A stretch of DNA of 64,000 bases from an uncultured Lachnospiraceae bacterium. GTDB taxonomy: Bacteria; Bacillota; Clostridia; Lachnospirales; Lachnospiraceae. The position numbers were made by a program, and so were the translations under genes. Location of the stretch: positions 152,875 through 216,874 of the forward strand of contig CACZBD010000009.1 in assembly GCA_902779305.1 (NCBI GenBank). Reading direction: 5' to 3'. The notes beneath the pieces were generated by a model. That model had not been told where the DNA came from, ran no database searches, and saw nothing but the letters and a program-made list of their open reading frames with translations. Below are positions 1 through 8,553 of the stretch, piece by piece (the stretch's first letter is position 1; each line of letters starts with the position of its first letter).

Positions 1-333
1 AAGCATGTCTTTGTCGATCTTTTTGCCAAGGACCGGTTTCCCGTCAGCGTCCACGATCAGTTTGCCGTTTTCATCATACTGCTCGCCGCTGTCATACAGC
101 ACTTCATTGTCAAAAACGATCCTGCCGCCCGTCGGCTGATACAGTCTTAGGAGCGTTCTGCCGACCGTCGTCTTTCCGCAGCCGGACTCGCCGACAAGAC
201 CCAGCGTCTCACCGGGACGGATCGTAAAGGAAACATCATCCACCGCTTTTAAGGGGATCTTGTGAAGGCCTTTTCTGACCGGGAAATACTGCTTTAAATG
301 GGATACTTCAAGAAGATTGTTCTGCTTCTCCAT
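1..333 (-). CDS. oppF: Oligopeptide ABC transporter ATP-binding protein OppF, N-terminal part (cut by window edge)
   Basis: Energises import of oligopeptides as one of two ATPase subunits at the inner face of the membrane. The first 111 residues are present: the ABC core starts at once, and the Walker A motif GESGCGKTT is visible, followed by a family-typical stretch describing a short acidic insertion ([12 protein letters not shown]) after the first strand pair. The rest lies left of the window. The ATG shares its A with the TAA stop of oppD (TAATG, one-base overlap), so translation is probably coupled. Partner genes oppD, oppC and oppB lie directly upstream; no substrate-binding OppA is in the window. 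The call rests on the Walker A region and operon position. Dipeptide versus oligopeptide preference cannot be read from it. Confidence 0.9.
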   Translation of the reverse strand, partial: MEKQNNLLEVSHLKQYFPVRKGLHKIPLKAVDDVSFTIRPGETLGLVGESGCGKTTVGRTLLRLYQPTGGRIVFDNEVLYDSGEQYDENGKLIVDADGKPVLGKKIDKDML

Positions 334-1340
334 TATGCATTCACCTCCCCGCTCTCCATCAGTTCCTTCACGTTCATAAAACAGCTGGCCAGATGCGTTT
401 CGGAAACTCTGAGTTCCTCCGGCTTCTGTGTCAGACAGATCTTCATTGCATTTTCACAGCGCGGACAGAACGCGCAGCCTTCCGGCATCTGCAGCAGGTT
501 GATCGGTGTCCCGCCGATCGGAACCAGCCGCTCGTTCAGATTGTCATTCTTCGGAATGGACCTGAGCAGTCCCTTTGTATATTCATGCGCGGACCTGTAG
601 AAAATATCGTCCGCCGTACCTCTCTCGCAGACTCTTCCGCCGTACATGACCAAAATCTCATCGCACATGCTGGCGATCACGCCGAGGTCATGAGTAACCA
701 TGATGATGGCCATGCCGAGCTTTTCCTGCAGTTCCTTCATCAGTTCCAGGATCTGTGCCTGGATGGTCACGTCAAGCGCCGTTGTCGGTTCGTCCGCGAT
801 CAGGATGTCCGGCTCACAGGCCAGTGCCATCGCGATCATGACACGCTGGCGCATTCCGCCGGAAAGTTCATGCGGATACTGTTTCATACGGCTTTCGGGC
901 TCATTGACGCCGACCAGCGTCAGCATCTCGACCGCTCTGTCATATGCCTGTGCTTTATTTTTATTTGTATGTAACAGGATGGCTTCCTTTAACTGCGAAC
1001 CGACCGAAAAAACCGGGTTCAGACTGGTCATGGGATCCTGGAAGATGATCGAGCACTTCGATCCTCTGAAGCCCTGCATCTGCCTCTTGTCCCATTTGGT
1101 GATATCCTGCCCTTTATACAGCACCTCGCCGCCGGTGATCCTGCCGGTTTCCGCAAGGATCTGCATGACCGAGTACGCCGTGACGGATTTGCCGGAACCG
1201 GATTCCCCCACGATCCCGAGCGTCTTGCCGGGTTCGAGTGTAAAGGAAATGCCGTTTACCGCGCAGACCTCTCCCGCATCCGTAAAGAAACTGGTATGGA
1301 GATCTTTGACTTCGAGAATATAATCTTTCTTTTCGCTCAT
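333..1340 (-). CDS. oppD: Oligopeptide ABC transporter ATP-binding protein OppD
   Basis: ATPase subunit of the peptide importer, 335 residues, normal for OppD/DppD. Walker A GESGSGKS lies near residue 44, the ABC signature LSGGMRQRV near 160 and Walker [13 protein letters not shown] near 180. The C-terminal oligopeptide-transporter extension carries four cysteines in the pattern CAFCPRC-x6-C plus a later SC; this cluster is characteristic of OppD/DppD and holds an iron-sulfur cluster in DppD. The start has a strong AGGAGGAG ribosome site. It lies 13 bases after oppC and overlaps oppF by one base, so oppBCDF is one transcript. The choice of Opp over Dpp is conventional. Confidence 0.93.
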   Translation of the reverse strand: MSEKKDYILEVKDLHTSFFTDAGEVCAVNGISFTLEPGKTLGIVGESGSGKSVTAYSVMQILAETGRITGGEVLYKGQDITKWDKRQMQGFRGSKCSIIFQDPMTSLNPVFSVGSQLKEAILLHTNKNKAQAYDRAVEMLTLVGVNEPESRMKQYPHELSGGMRQRVMIAMALACEPDILIADEPTTALDVTIQAQILELMKELQEKLGMAIIMVTHDLGVIASMCDEILVMYGGRVCERGTADDIFYRSAHEYTKGLLRSIPKNDNLNERLVPIGGTPINLLQMPEGCAFCPRCENAMKICLTQKPEELRVSETHLASCFMNVKELMESGEVNA

Positions 1341-1353
1341 ATCCGGTCTCCTC

Positions 1354-2439
1354 CTAGTTTAATTTTGAATCGAATGCATCTCTTAAACCGTCGCCCAAAA
1401 GGTTTAAGGCCAGAACGATCAGACAGATGATCACTGCGGGAACGACCAGGCGCAGCGGATAGGACTGCATGCCGGCTCTGGCATCATTGGCAAGTGAACC
1501 CAAAGATGTCAGCGGCGCGGATACGCCAAGGCCCAAGAAACTTAAGTAACTTTCCGTGAAGATCGCGCTCGGAACCTGCAGCGCCGTCGTGATGATGATC
1601 ACGGATAAACAGTTTGGAAGGATATGTCTTCTTAAGATCCGGGAATTTTTCGTCCCGATACATTTTGCCGCGAGGACATATTCGTTGTTTTTGATCGAAA
1701 GGATCTGACCGCGGATGAGTCTTGCCATGCTGACCCAGTACAGCAGTCCGAACACTAAGAACATCGAGATCATGTTTGTTCCGAGCACGCTTAAGATCGT
1801 CTTGTCGATCACGGGTTTTAAGCGCTCATTGAACACGACGGACAGCAGGATGATGATCAGCATGTCCGGCAGGGAATAAATGATGTCCACGATCCGCATC
1901 ATGATGAGGTCGACCCGCCCGCCGAAATATCCGGCAATGGAGCCGTACAAAAGACCGATGATCAGAACCATGATCGCTGCCACCACGCCGACCGAAAGAC
2001 TGACTCTGGTGCCGTAGATCACACGGATAAAATAGTCTCTGCTCAGGCTGTCCGTTCCGAGAATGTGCGGGAACAGTTTCTCGCCGGAAGAAGCCATGTA
2101 TTTCTGCTCCGCTTTGGAATACTCAAACGGGCCCAGATTTGCAGCGGATTTGTCTCTCTTTCCGTTAACGGAAATGATCTCCGAATAATGATAGGGAACG
2201 ATGGAGGGCGCAACGATGATCGTCAAGATGATCAGAAGCAGCACGATGATGCTGCCCATTGCCAGCGGGTTCTTTCTCAGACGTCTCATGCCGTCTTTGA
2301 AAAACGTTGTGGATTCTCCCATAACGTCCTGCTGCTGTTTTTCTTCCTCCGTTGCCTTCTCAAACTGCGCATGGTTGAACTTGCTCAGATCTACCTGCGC
2401 GGAAAGGAATTGTCTTTTTTTCAGTTTCTCTTCCTGCAT
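1354..2439 (-). CDS. oppC: Oligopeptide ABC transporter permease OppC
   Basis: Membrane permease of the peptide importer, 361 residues. A long charged cytoplasmic N-terminus (about residues 1-55, rich in Lys, Glu and Gln) precedes the first membrane helix near 60-80. A larger extracellular loop with the segment ILGTDSLSRD follows; this is the conserved OppC/DppC loop. The remaining helices and the cytoplasmic EAA-type loop (YVLAAKCIGTKNSRI, where the ATPases dock) are in order. Start codon ATG follows AAGAGGAT. oppB lies 24 bases upstream and oppD 13 bases downstream. Confidence 0.93.
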   Translation of the reverse strand: MQEEKLKKRQFLSAQVDLSKFNHAQFEKATEEEKQQQDVMGESTTFFKDGMRRLRKNPLAMGSIIVLLLIILTIIVAPSIVPYHYSEIISVNGKRDKSAANLGPFEYSKAEQKYMASSGEKLFPHILGTDSLSRDYFIRVIYGTRVSLSVGVVAAIMVLIIGLLYGSIAGYFGGRVDLIMMRIVDIIYSLPDMLIIILLSVVFNERLKPVIDKTILSVLGTNMISMFLVFGLLYWVSMARLIRGQILSIKNNEYVLAAKCIGTKNSRILRRHILPNCLSVIIITTALQVPSAIFTESYLSFLGLGVSAPLTSLGSLANDARAGMQSYPLRLVVPAVIICLIVLALNLLGDGLRDAFDSKLN

Positions 2440-2463
2440 ATCCTCTTCCCCAATCGGTCTTTA

Positions 2464-3375
2464 TCAGTCAAATGTGATCCTGGGATCCACAAATTTATAT
2501 GCGATATCCGTCAAAAGATTGGCGATGACCATCAAGAACGCCAAAAAGATCGTGGTCGCCATGATCATCGTATAGTCCCTGTTCGTGATACTGGTCACAA
2601 AAGAAGAACCCAGACCGCCGATCGTAAAAATGTTTTCCACGACCATCGATCCGGTCAGGATATAGGCAACCATCGGTCCGACGTAGGTGATCACGGGGAT
2701 CAGCGCATTGCGGAGCGCATGCTTAAAGATCACTTTCCAGGCCGGCACACCTTTTGCCTTGGCGGTGCGCACATAGTCCTGGTTCAGTGCATCCAGCATA
2801 CTGGTCTTGGTAAGTCTCGTGATATATGCCATGGGATAAACGCTGAGCGCGATGATCGGCAGGGTATAGTTCGGATTGGAGCTCGACCAGACGGGAACCA
2901 GTTTCAGCTTCAGGCAGAATACCAGAAGCAGAAGGGTTGCCAGCACGAAAGAAGGCATCGCGGTACCGAGCGTCGTAAAGAACACGATCGCCCTGTCCGG
3001 CAGACGGTTTCTGGTCAGCGCGGCAAGAGCCCCGAGGATCAGGCCGACAACGATCGCAACCGCCGCTGCCATGCCGCCGAGACGTGCCGAAACACTGAAT
3101 CTTGAAGAGATCTCTCCCCAGATATCACGGCCGCTGTGTAAGGATACGCCCCAGTCGCCGTGCAGCAGATTGTTCATATAGAGGATATACTGCTGCGGAA
3201 CGGGCTTGTCGAGATTGTATCTCTCTTCCAGCACCTTCTGCGCCTGCTGGCTGGTTGCTTTTTCCTTGTTGAACGGACCGCCCGGGATCGCGTTCATTAC
3301 AAAGAAGGTAATGGCGCTGACTATGATGATGGATACGATCGCCAACAGGATCCTTTTGATGATATACTTGGCCAT
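2464..3375 (-). CDS. oppB: Oligopeptide ABC transporter permease OppB
   Basis: First gene of the opp operon: permease of about 303 residues with an N-terminal helix (KRILLAIVSIIIVSAITFFV), the conserved short periplasmic motif NAIPGGPF, and the EAA loop DYVRTAKAKGVP. An in-frame TTG seven codons upstream extends the frame, but the ATG at 3375 has the ribosome site (AGGGGGA about 9 bases upstream, located inside the extension), so 3375 is chosen. The start lies only about 20 bases after a hairpin with a U-run, and about 100 bases after a consensus promoter, so expression probably depends on passing that hairpin. Confidence 0.92.
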   Translation of the reverse strand: MAKYIIKRILLAIVSIIIVSAITFFVMNAIPGGPFNKEKATSQQAQKVLEERYNLDKPVPQQYILYMNNLLHGDWGVSLHSGRDIWGEISSRFSVSARLGGMAAAVAIVVGLILGALAALTRNRLPDRAIVFFTTLGTAMPSFVLATLLLLVFCLKLKLVPVWSSSNPNYTLPIIALSVYPMAYITRLTKTSMLDALNQDYVRTAKAKGVPAWKVIFKHALRNALIPVITYVGPMVAYILTGSMVVENIFTIGGLGSSFVTSITNRDYTMIMATTIFLAFLMVIANLLTDIAYKFVDPRITFD

Positions 3376-3394
3376 GTCCTGTCTTCCCCCTGTC

Positions 3395-3428
3395 AAAAAA
3401 AAGATGCAATGTTTGTCATCATTGCATC
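3395..3428 (-). terminator. Intrinsic terminator-like hairpin in the opp leader (candidate attenuator)
   Basis: On the minus strand a perfect 9-base stem GATGCAATG / CATTGCATC closes an 8-base loop and is followed at once by eight U residues. This is the layout of a Rho-independent terminator. It lies downstream of the opp promoter and about 20 bases upstream of the oppB start, so it would stop opp transcription rather than a previous gene. No competing antiterminator arm was recognised in the roughly 45 bases of leader upstream. Confidence 0.8.
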
Positions 3429-3479
3429 GTAGAGTACCGTTTTGTTATCAAAGAAACGTAAACAATAATAACCTTAACA

Positions 3480-3508
3480 AGTATACATTTTTCATGCCGT
3501 TTTGTCAA
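3480..3508 (-). promoter_or_regulatory. Sigma-A promoter of the opp operon
   Basis: Reading leftwards on the minus strand: -35 TTGACA (3508-3503), 17-base spacer, -10 TATACT (3485-3480). Start of transcription would be near 3473, giving a leader of about 98 bases before the oppB ATG. The match to consensus is 11 of 12 positions with ideal spacing. Confidence 0.85.
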
Positions 3509-3568
3509 AGTTTATGCGTGTTTTTTCGTTGTCTGAATAATTATGCGAAAACGGTGTATGATTATACC

Positions 3569-4510
3569 TCATGATCCCTGCTCAAGACGGCAGAGTTCTT
3601 TTGCGGTCTCACTGGCTAACCGCGCATTGTTCAGCACCAGCTGGATGTTGGAATCCAGGCTGTCCCCGCCCGTGATATCCTTGATCTTTGCAAGCAGGAA
3701 CGGCGTGGTCTCCTTGCCGTGGATCCCGCGGTTTTTCGCCTCTGCAAGCGCTTCCTCGATCGCCTTGTCGATCACGGTTTTGTCCATCGAGTATTCTTCC
3801 GGGATCGGATTGGTGACCAGGATCCCGTTCGGCATTTGAAGGCGTCTCTGCATCAGATAGATCTTTGCCAGTTCCTCCGGCGTGTCGACGCGGTAGTCGA
3901 CTTCAAAGCCGCTCTTTCTCGTATAAAATGCAGGAAGCTCTTTCGTGCCGTACCCGAGCACCGGCACCCCTTTCGTTTCCAGATATTCCAAAGTGAGTCC
4001 CAGATCCAGGATCGATTTTGCGCCTGCGCAGACCACCATGACCGGTGTGGAAGCCAGTTCCTCAAGATCGGCGGAAATATCCATCGTCTTTTCTGCGCCG
4101 CGGTGCACGCCGCCGATGCCGCCTGTCGCAAAGACCCGGATCCCTGCAAGATGCGCGATCAGCATCGTTGTGGTAACGGTCGTGGCTCCGTCCATGCCGC
4201 GGGCTAAGATCACGGGCATATCCCTTCTGGAGCACTTGGTCACTTCGACTCCCTTTTTGCCCAGATATTCGATCTCATCCGCGCTGCATCCGGCTTTCAT
4301 CTTACCTTTGATCACCGCGATCGTCGCAGGGGTTGCGCCGCAGTTTCTGATGGTCTCTTCAACCTTCATGGCTGTTTCCACATTCTGCGGATAAGGCATT
4401 CCGTGTGAAATGATCGTGGATTCGAGCGCCACCACCGGACGGTTCGAACGCAATGCTTCCTCCACTTCCGGCGCGATCTCAAGATACTGTTTCAGTTCCG
4501 TGCTTTCCAT
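3569..4510 (-). CDS. psuG: Pseudouridine-5'-phosphate glycosidase PsuG
   Basis: Cleaves the C-C bond of pseudouridine 5'-phosphate, giving uracil and ribose 5-phosphate, in the cytoplasm. About 313 residues, the usual family length. Family hallmarks are the start ALESTIISHGMPYPQN, the ATIAVIKGKMKAG segment, FATGGIGGVHRGAE, and the C-terminal TPFLLAKIKDITGGDSL. An ATG at 4519 overlaps the upstream stop (ATGA), but the third codon after it, ATG at 4510, sits 9 bases after GGAAGG and fits better. The upstream gene encodes the kinase that makes its substrate, so both steps of pseudouridine breakdown are coupled. The stop is about 60 bases before the opp promoter. Confidence 0.95.
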   Translation of the reverse strand: MESTELKQYLEIAPEVEEALRSNRPVVALESTIISHGMPYPQNVETAMKVEETIRNCGATPATIAVIKGKMKAGCSADEIEYLGKKGVEVTKCSRRDMPVILARGMDGATTVTTTMLIAHLAGIRVFATGGIGGVHRGAEKTMDISADLEELASTPVMVVCAGAKSILDLGLTLEYLETKGVPVLGYGTKELPAFYTRKSGFEVDYRVDTPEELAKIYLMQRRLQMPNGILVTNPIPEEYSMDKTVIDKAIEEALAEAKNRGIHGKETTPFLLAKIKDITGGDSLDSNIQLVLNNARLASETAKELCRLEQGS

Positions 4511-4515
4511 TTTAA

Positions 4516-6102
4516 TCATCCTTCCTTTATCTCATGCATTTTCTGAACTCTCGTCTTTACTTCTTCAAGGCTCATCTTCTCACTGACGGTCGTAAGGCTC
4601 TCCACGGCAATGGATGCCGCAGCATTGGCATACTCCGCGGATTCTTTCAGATCCTTTTCAAACAGATGGGAAACGGCCAGCGCGGCAAGGCTTGCATCCC
4701 CGGCGCCGCTCATGTTGACCGCTTTTGCCGGATAGGCCTCGATCATTACCATTTCGTCTGCTTTGCGGGCGATCATGCCATGCGTTCCAAGCGACAGGAA
4801 CACCTGTCTGACACCCATTTCGCAAAGTTTGGCCGCAGCATTTTTGGCGGATTCCCCGTCTGTGATCTTAATCCCCGAGAGCACCTCCGCCTCGAGCATG
4901 TTCGGCTTGATCGTATGCAGTTTTGACAGGTACGGCAGAAACCGTTTTGCTTTCGTGGTCGACACCATATCCGCAAAGATCGGGACCGTAACATGTTCCG
5001 TCAGATATTCGATGGACGCTTCCGGCAGGTTGGCATCCATCACAAAAAGGGTTGCCGCATTGATCGCGTCCAGATGTTTTTCAAAATAGGCGGGATCCAG
5101 ACGTTCGCAGATCTTCATGTCGTTGACAGCCATCGCCATGTTGCCGTCCGGTTCGTTTAGGAACAGATAGACCGCCGTCCCGACATCATTTAAGCGGAGC
5201 GCATCCGTCAGATCATACCCCGCAACCGCCGCCTCTTTTTCGATCATATCCCGGTATTGGTCATTCCCGTAGGCGGTAAGCAGAAAGACCCTCTGCCCTA
5301 AAAGCGCCAGATTGTGCGCGATATTACGGCCCACGCCGCCCGATGTGATCGTCACGTTTCCCGGATTGGAATCATGCGGGATCAGCGGCGCAAGCGAGCT
5401 TCCGCCGATATCGACATTCAGCCCTCCCGCAACGGCAATGTACTCTTTTCCCCTTTGCAGCTGTTTTAAGAGATCCTGATAGTCCTCGGGCGTATCCGCA
5501 TCCATCACGACGGAAGGATCGTTGACATCGATCCATGCAATGTCCGCGCCGGCATCTTTGAGCGCTCCGCGCAGCCCGTCGCGTCCGTTATAGGAAAGGA
5601 TCGCCGGAAAAATACGTTTTTCGATCAAAACCGGATGACCGGCTCTTCCATGGTAGGAAGGTCTGACACAGTCCGCATTCCCGGGGTTCTGCAGGATCGC
5701 CCGGTAGATCGCCGCATCCGGAAGCGGAACGTCCACCGGTGTCAGCAGGATCGCATCCGCGCTCCGCTGTGCCTCTAAGATCGCCAGCTTTACCGATTCG
5801 AGCATCTGCGTGGTGCGGTACTGTGAATTGTAGAGCAGTTCCACCTTCTCGTCCTTCAGATGCTCTGCAAGTTCGTTGTATTTTGCGCCGGCAACCACCT
5901 CGATCCTCTCGATCCCGGCTTCTTTCATCATATGAATGATCCGTTTGATAAACGTTGTGTCCTTAAGCGGAAGCAGGGGTTTGAATTCACCCATTCTGGT
6001 AGACATCCCCGCAGCTAAGATCACGCCGACCGTCACCCCGCGCCCCGCATTCTGGTGATTTTCTCTGTCCATCTTATGATCCGCCCCGCCTTCAGCCGGC
6101 AA
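4516..6102 (-). CDS. psuK: Fusion: MobA/MocA-like nucleotidyltransferase domain + PfkB-family pseudouridine kinase PsuK
   Basis: 528 residues, two modules. Residues about 22-215 form a MobA-like NTP transferase: LAAGMSTRMGEFKPLLPL is the nucleotide-binding loop and LTPVDVPLPD the metal-binding Asp region. Residues about 225-525 form a PfkB sugar kinase: GGLNVDIGG near the start, SGGVGRNIAHNLALLG, IKPNMLEAE, and the catalytic NMSGAGDASLAA with its Asp near 470. Because psuG follows with overlapping codons, the kinase is assigned as pseudouridine kinase, producing pseudouridine 5'-phosphate. The NTP-transferase partner has no obvious role here. The start is TTG at 6102 after AGGAGA; an ATG at 6072 is the alternative and would remove only residues before the first domain. 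Kinase assignment is firm; the job of the N-terminal domain is unknown. Confidence 0.88.
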   Translation of the reverse strand: MPAEGGADHKMDRENHQNAGRGVTVGVILAAGMSTRMGEFKPLLPLKDTTFIKRIIHMMKEAGIERIEVVAGAKYNELAEHLKDEKVELLYNSQYRTTQMLESVKLAILEAQRSADAILLTPVDVPLPDAAIYRAILQNPGNADCVRPSYHGRAGHPVLIEKRIFPAILSYNGRDGLRGALKDAGADIAWIDVNDPSVVMDADTPEDYQDLLKQLQRGKEYIAVAGGLNVDIGGSSLAPLIPHDSNPGNVTITSGGVGRNIAHNLALLGQRVFLLTAYGNDQYRDMIEKEAAVAGYDLTDALRLNDVGTAVYLFLNEPDGNMAMAVNDMKICERLDPAYFEKHLDAINAATLFVMDANLPEASIEYLTEHVTVPIFADMVSTTKAKRFLPYLSKLHTIKPNMLEAEVLSGIKITDGESAKNAAAKLCEMGVRQVFLSLGTHGMIARKADEMVMIEAYPAKAVNMSGAGDASLAALAVSHLFEKDLKESAEYANAAASIAVESLTTVSEKMSLEEVKTRVQKMHEIKEG

Positions 6103-6134
6103 GGCTCTCCTGTTTGATTTTTATATGAAAATTC

Positions 6135-6995
6135 TTAGCAGTTTCCGGTATAGACATATTTCAGGTTTTTCTCTGCCGCAGCCTTCAGCCTGTAGATCAG
6201 CCCGACATCCGTAGCTTCCCTGTCAAGCATATGAAACTGCGGAAAGAATCTGGAAATATGCAGCGGGATCTCCTCTCCGATCCGCGTATGATCCCGATCC
6301 TGCAGCGATGCGATCCAGCCGCTGATCTGCTGCATTTCCTCTTCGCTGTCATTTTCACCCGGAACGATCAGTGTCGTCAGTTCGACATGGCAGAAGGTGA
6401 CCGCATATCTGATAAATTCCTTTACCATATCAAGATCCCCTTTTAGCACGTCCCGGTAATAGTGCTGTGTAAAGCCTTTCAGATCGATGTTCATCGCATC
6501 TACATAAGGCTCCAGTTCCGTTAGGATTTCCGTCCCGGCGGTCCCGTTTGTTACCAAAACCACCTGCATGCCCCGGTCGTGAATGAGCTTCGCGCAGTCC
6601 CTGACATATTCATATCCGATCAGCGGTTCATTGTAGGTAAATGCCACGCCGATGTTTCCGTGTGCTTTGTATCTGAGGGCGCATTCCGCGAGTTCCTCCG
6701 GTGTCAGCTCGTCTGCTTCCTCCAAAAAACGCATGGCTGATTCCGACCAGGAGATCTCATGATTCTGGCAGAACGGACAACGCAGATTGCAGCCGTAACT
6801 GCCAACGGACAAGATCATGCTTCCCGGATAAAAGCGCCTCAGGGGCTTCTTCTCGATGGGGTCTAAGGCCAGCGAAGTGATCTTCGCATAATTCTTTGCA
6901 ACGACCTTTCCGTCCACGCATCCTCTGACACCGCAGAATCCGGTTTTTCCCTCTTCGATCTCACAATGTCTGAAACAGACGTTACAAACGCTCAT
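6135..6995 (-). CDS. amrS: AmmeMemoRadiSam system radical SAM enzyme
   Basis: Radical SAM protein of 286 residues related to pyruvate-formate-lyase activating enzymes. The cluster-binding motif CNLRCPFC (CxxxCxxC) lies near residue 75. An additional N-terminal Cys set, CNVCFRHC and GFCGVRGC, is typical of this subfamily. TYNEPLIGYEYV and the VTNGTAG segment follow the usual PflA-like pattern. The gene immediately upstream encodes the fused Memo-AMMECR1 protein, the other part of the three-domain system that the family name describes. Its substrate is not established. It lies 48 bases after the Memo gene and 32 bases before the kinase fusion, all on one strand. Confidence 0.93.
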   Translation of the reverse strand: MSVCNVCFRHCEIEEGKTGFCGVRGCVDGKVVAKNYAKITSLALDPIEKKPLRRFYPGSMILSVGSYGCNLRCPFCQNHEISWSESAMRFLEEADELTPEELAECALRYKAHGNIGVAFTYNEPLIGYEYVRDCAKLIHDRGMQVVLVTNGTAGTEILTELEPYVDAMNIDLKGFTQHYYRDVLKGDLDMVKEFIRYAVTFCHVELTTLIVPGENDSEEEMQQISGWIASLQDRDHTRIGEEIPLHISRFFPQFHMLDREATDVGLIYRLKAAAEKNLKYVYTGNC

Positions 6996-7043
6996 CCCTG
7001 TCCCTCAAAACGGTTCTCTTTTTACGGAAAAGTCACACCCTGC

Positions 7044-8414
7044 CTACCGGTGTCTGATGACCTCAAAACGCTGCAGGCTGATCTTTTCACCGGGAGAGAT
7101 CCCGCCTTTTTGCATCGCGATGGAAACCTGTTCTTCGACCGTATCCACGCCGTCAAGATCCGGCAAAAGAAGTCCTCTTTTATACCCGCTGCTGACGATC
7201 ACACCGTATTTTTTCACATCCAGTTCGTCCATGGATGCGATCTCTTCCGGCTCGCTCAATACATCCACATTGATCTCAAGATACTGCAGTTCTTCCGGTT
7301 TGATCGGATCAAAACGCGGATCTCGTGTTGATGCGCTGATGGCATTTTCGATGATCTCTTCTGCCACACAGTCCGTTGTCGGCAGGATCGTTCCGATGCA
7401 GCCCCGCAGCTTTCCGAATTTATGGATGGAAACGAATGCCCCGGCACGGCTGTTTAGCATCTCTTCCGGAAGACCCTTTGGCACATCGATCTTTTCATCC
7501 CGTAAAATATAGCTTTCCAGGGATTTCTTAGCAAGCATCACATAATCATCGCCCATCTGCTCTTTTCTCCATTTCTTCAGATACCGGTCCAGAAAATGCC
7601 TGTCCTCATCGGATCCCTTCGGATAAAAGGTGCAGACACCGTAGCCGACACCCGTCACATCTTCGTGAGACAGTACCGTTGCTTCCACGCGCTGTGCATC
7701 AAGCGCACCCGCCATGATCACAAACGAACGGTGGCCGCACTCCGCAGCCTTTTCACAGAAGACTTCGTCAAAATCAAGCATCTCCCCGAATGCTGCCCTC
7801 CTGCAGACATCCATGATCTTTTCATCATATTGCGGCCCCTCCGGCGCAAATCCGTAAGGCCCGTAATCCTGCAGTTTATGGGAAAGATCACCGCTTGCGA
7901 CAAATACGGCCTTCCGGCCGGTCGCTTCCACCACTTCCCGGATCAGCATTCCCAGTTTATAATGATCCGCAAGCGGAAGGCCTGACAGACCGATCCGTAC
8001 CAGTTTAAAGTCATTGTATTTCTGCCGGATAAACCACAGCGGAACCATGGTCCCGTGATCCAGCATCGGATCTCTCTCTCCGAGCGTTCCCGCCGGGATA
8101 TGCCAGTCCCCCGCCATCTTCTCGATCCGTCTGGTCACTTCTTCGTCATAGGTTTCAGAAAAACTGATCACGGGAACGCCAAAAGATGCGAAGGATCCTT
8201 TTGCGCCCCTTCCCGGGGAAATGTGAAAATAGTCGGCATACATCGTGGCATGCGGACTCGTGAGAATGATCGTTTCCGGCCTTAAGGACGCGATCTCATC
8301 GGCCACTCTTTCGTATGAGCGGATCGTATCCCTGACCTGTTCTTCGCTGCCCCTTCCGATCATCGGAACGATCATCGGCGGGTGCGGCACCATAAACGCG
8401 GCAAGTATCGGCAT
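7044..8414 (-). CDS. AmmeMemoRadiSam system fused protein: Memo domain + AMMECR1 domain
   Basis: 456 residues from ATG 8414. Residues about 1-265 are a Memo-like domain, related to extradiol dioxygenases: MPILAAFMVPHPPMIVPMIG at the start carries the conserved His, with LTSPHATMYADYF, MLDHGTMVPLWF and VASGDLSHKL contributing further conserved His and Asp residues. Residues about 290-456 are AMMECR1: AGAFVSIHKFGKLRGCIGTI is its signature. The frame opens 22 codons earlier, but GGAGG sits 8 bases before ATG 8414 and a -10 box overlaps the extension, so 8414 is the start. It heads the operon with the radical SAM enzyme and the pseudouridine genes. The biochemical role of this system is not settled. 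Confidence 0.93.
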   Translation of the reverse strand: MPILAAFMVPHPPMIVPMIGRGSEEQVRDTIRSYERVADEIASLRPETIILTSPHATMYADYFHISPGRGAKGSFASFGVPVISFSETYDEEVTRRIEKMAGDWHIPAGTLGERDPMLDHGTMVPLWFIRQKYNDFKLVRIGLSGLPLADHYKLGMLIREVVEATGRKAVFVASGDLSHKLQDYGPYGFAPEGPQYDEKIMDVCRRAAFGEMLDFDEVFCEKAAECGHRSFVIMAGALDAQRVEATVLSHEDVTGVGYGVCTFYPKGSDEDRHFLDRYLKKWRKEQMGDDYVMLAKKSLESYILRDEKIDVPKGLPEEMLNSRAGAFVSIHKFGKLRGCIGTILPTTDCVAEEIIENAISASTRDPRFDPIKPEELQYLEINVDVLSEPEEIASMDELDVKKYGVIVSSGYKRGLLLPDLDGVDTVEEQVSIAMQKGGISPGEKISLQRFEVIRHR

Positions 8415-8433
8415 CTTGATTTCCTCCGTGAAT

Positions 8434-8439
8434 ATTATA
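8434..8439 (-). promoter_or_regulatory. Extended -10 promoter of the Memo/radical SAM/pseudouridine operon
   Basis: On the minus strand TGGTATAAT gives a perfect -10 with the TGn extension, 20 bases before the ATG. The -35 position (TTCTTT at 17 bases) is poor, as expected for an extended -10 promoter. The terminator of the preceding operon lies 60 bases upstream, so a promoter is required here. Confidence 0.65.
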
Positions 8440-8500
8440 CCACAATCGCGCAGGGGAAAGAACTTTCTGCACGGTTGCACATACGAACATTTTATGCCAC

Positions 8501-8531
8501 AAAAAGAGACAGCGTCCTGTGACGCTGTCTC
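8501..8531 (-). terminator. Rho-independent terminator after the AIM24 gene
   Basis: Perfect 11-base stem GAGACAGCGTC / GACGCTGTCTC around a 4-base loop, followed on the minus strand by five U residues. It lies 23 bases past the stop of the AIM24 gene and ends the long MoxR/transglutaminase operon. Confidence 0.9.
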
Positions 8532-8553
8532 AGATCTTTTGTAAGATCGGATC

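Noticed and set aside
3376..3396. TTG-initiated N-terminal extension of OppB.
   Set aside because: It consists largely of the ribosome-binding sequence of the ATG at 3375 and directly follows the U-run of the leader hairpin.
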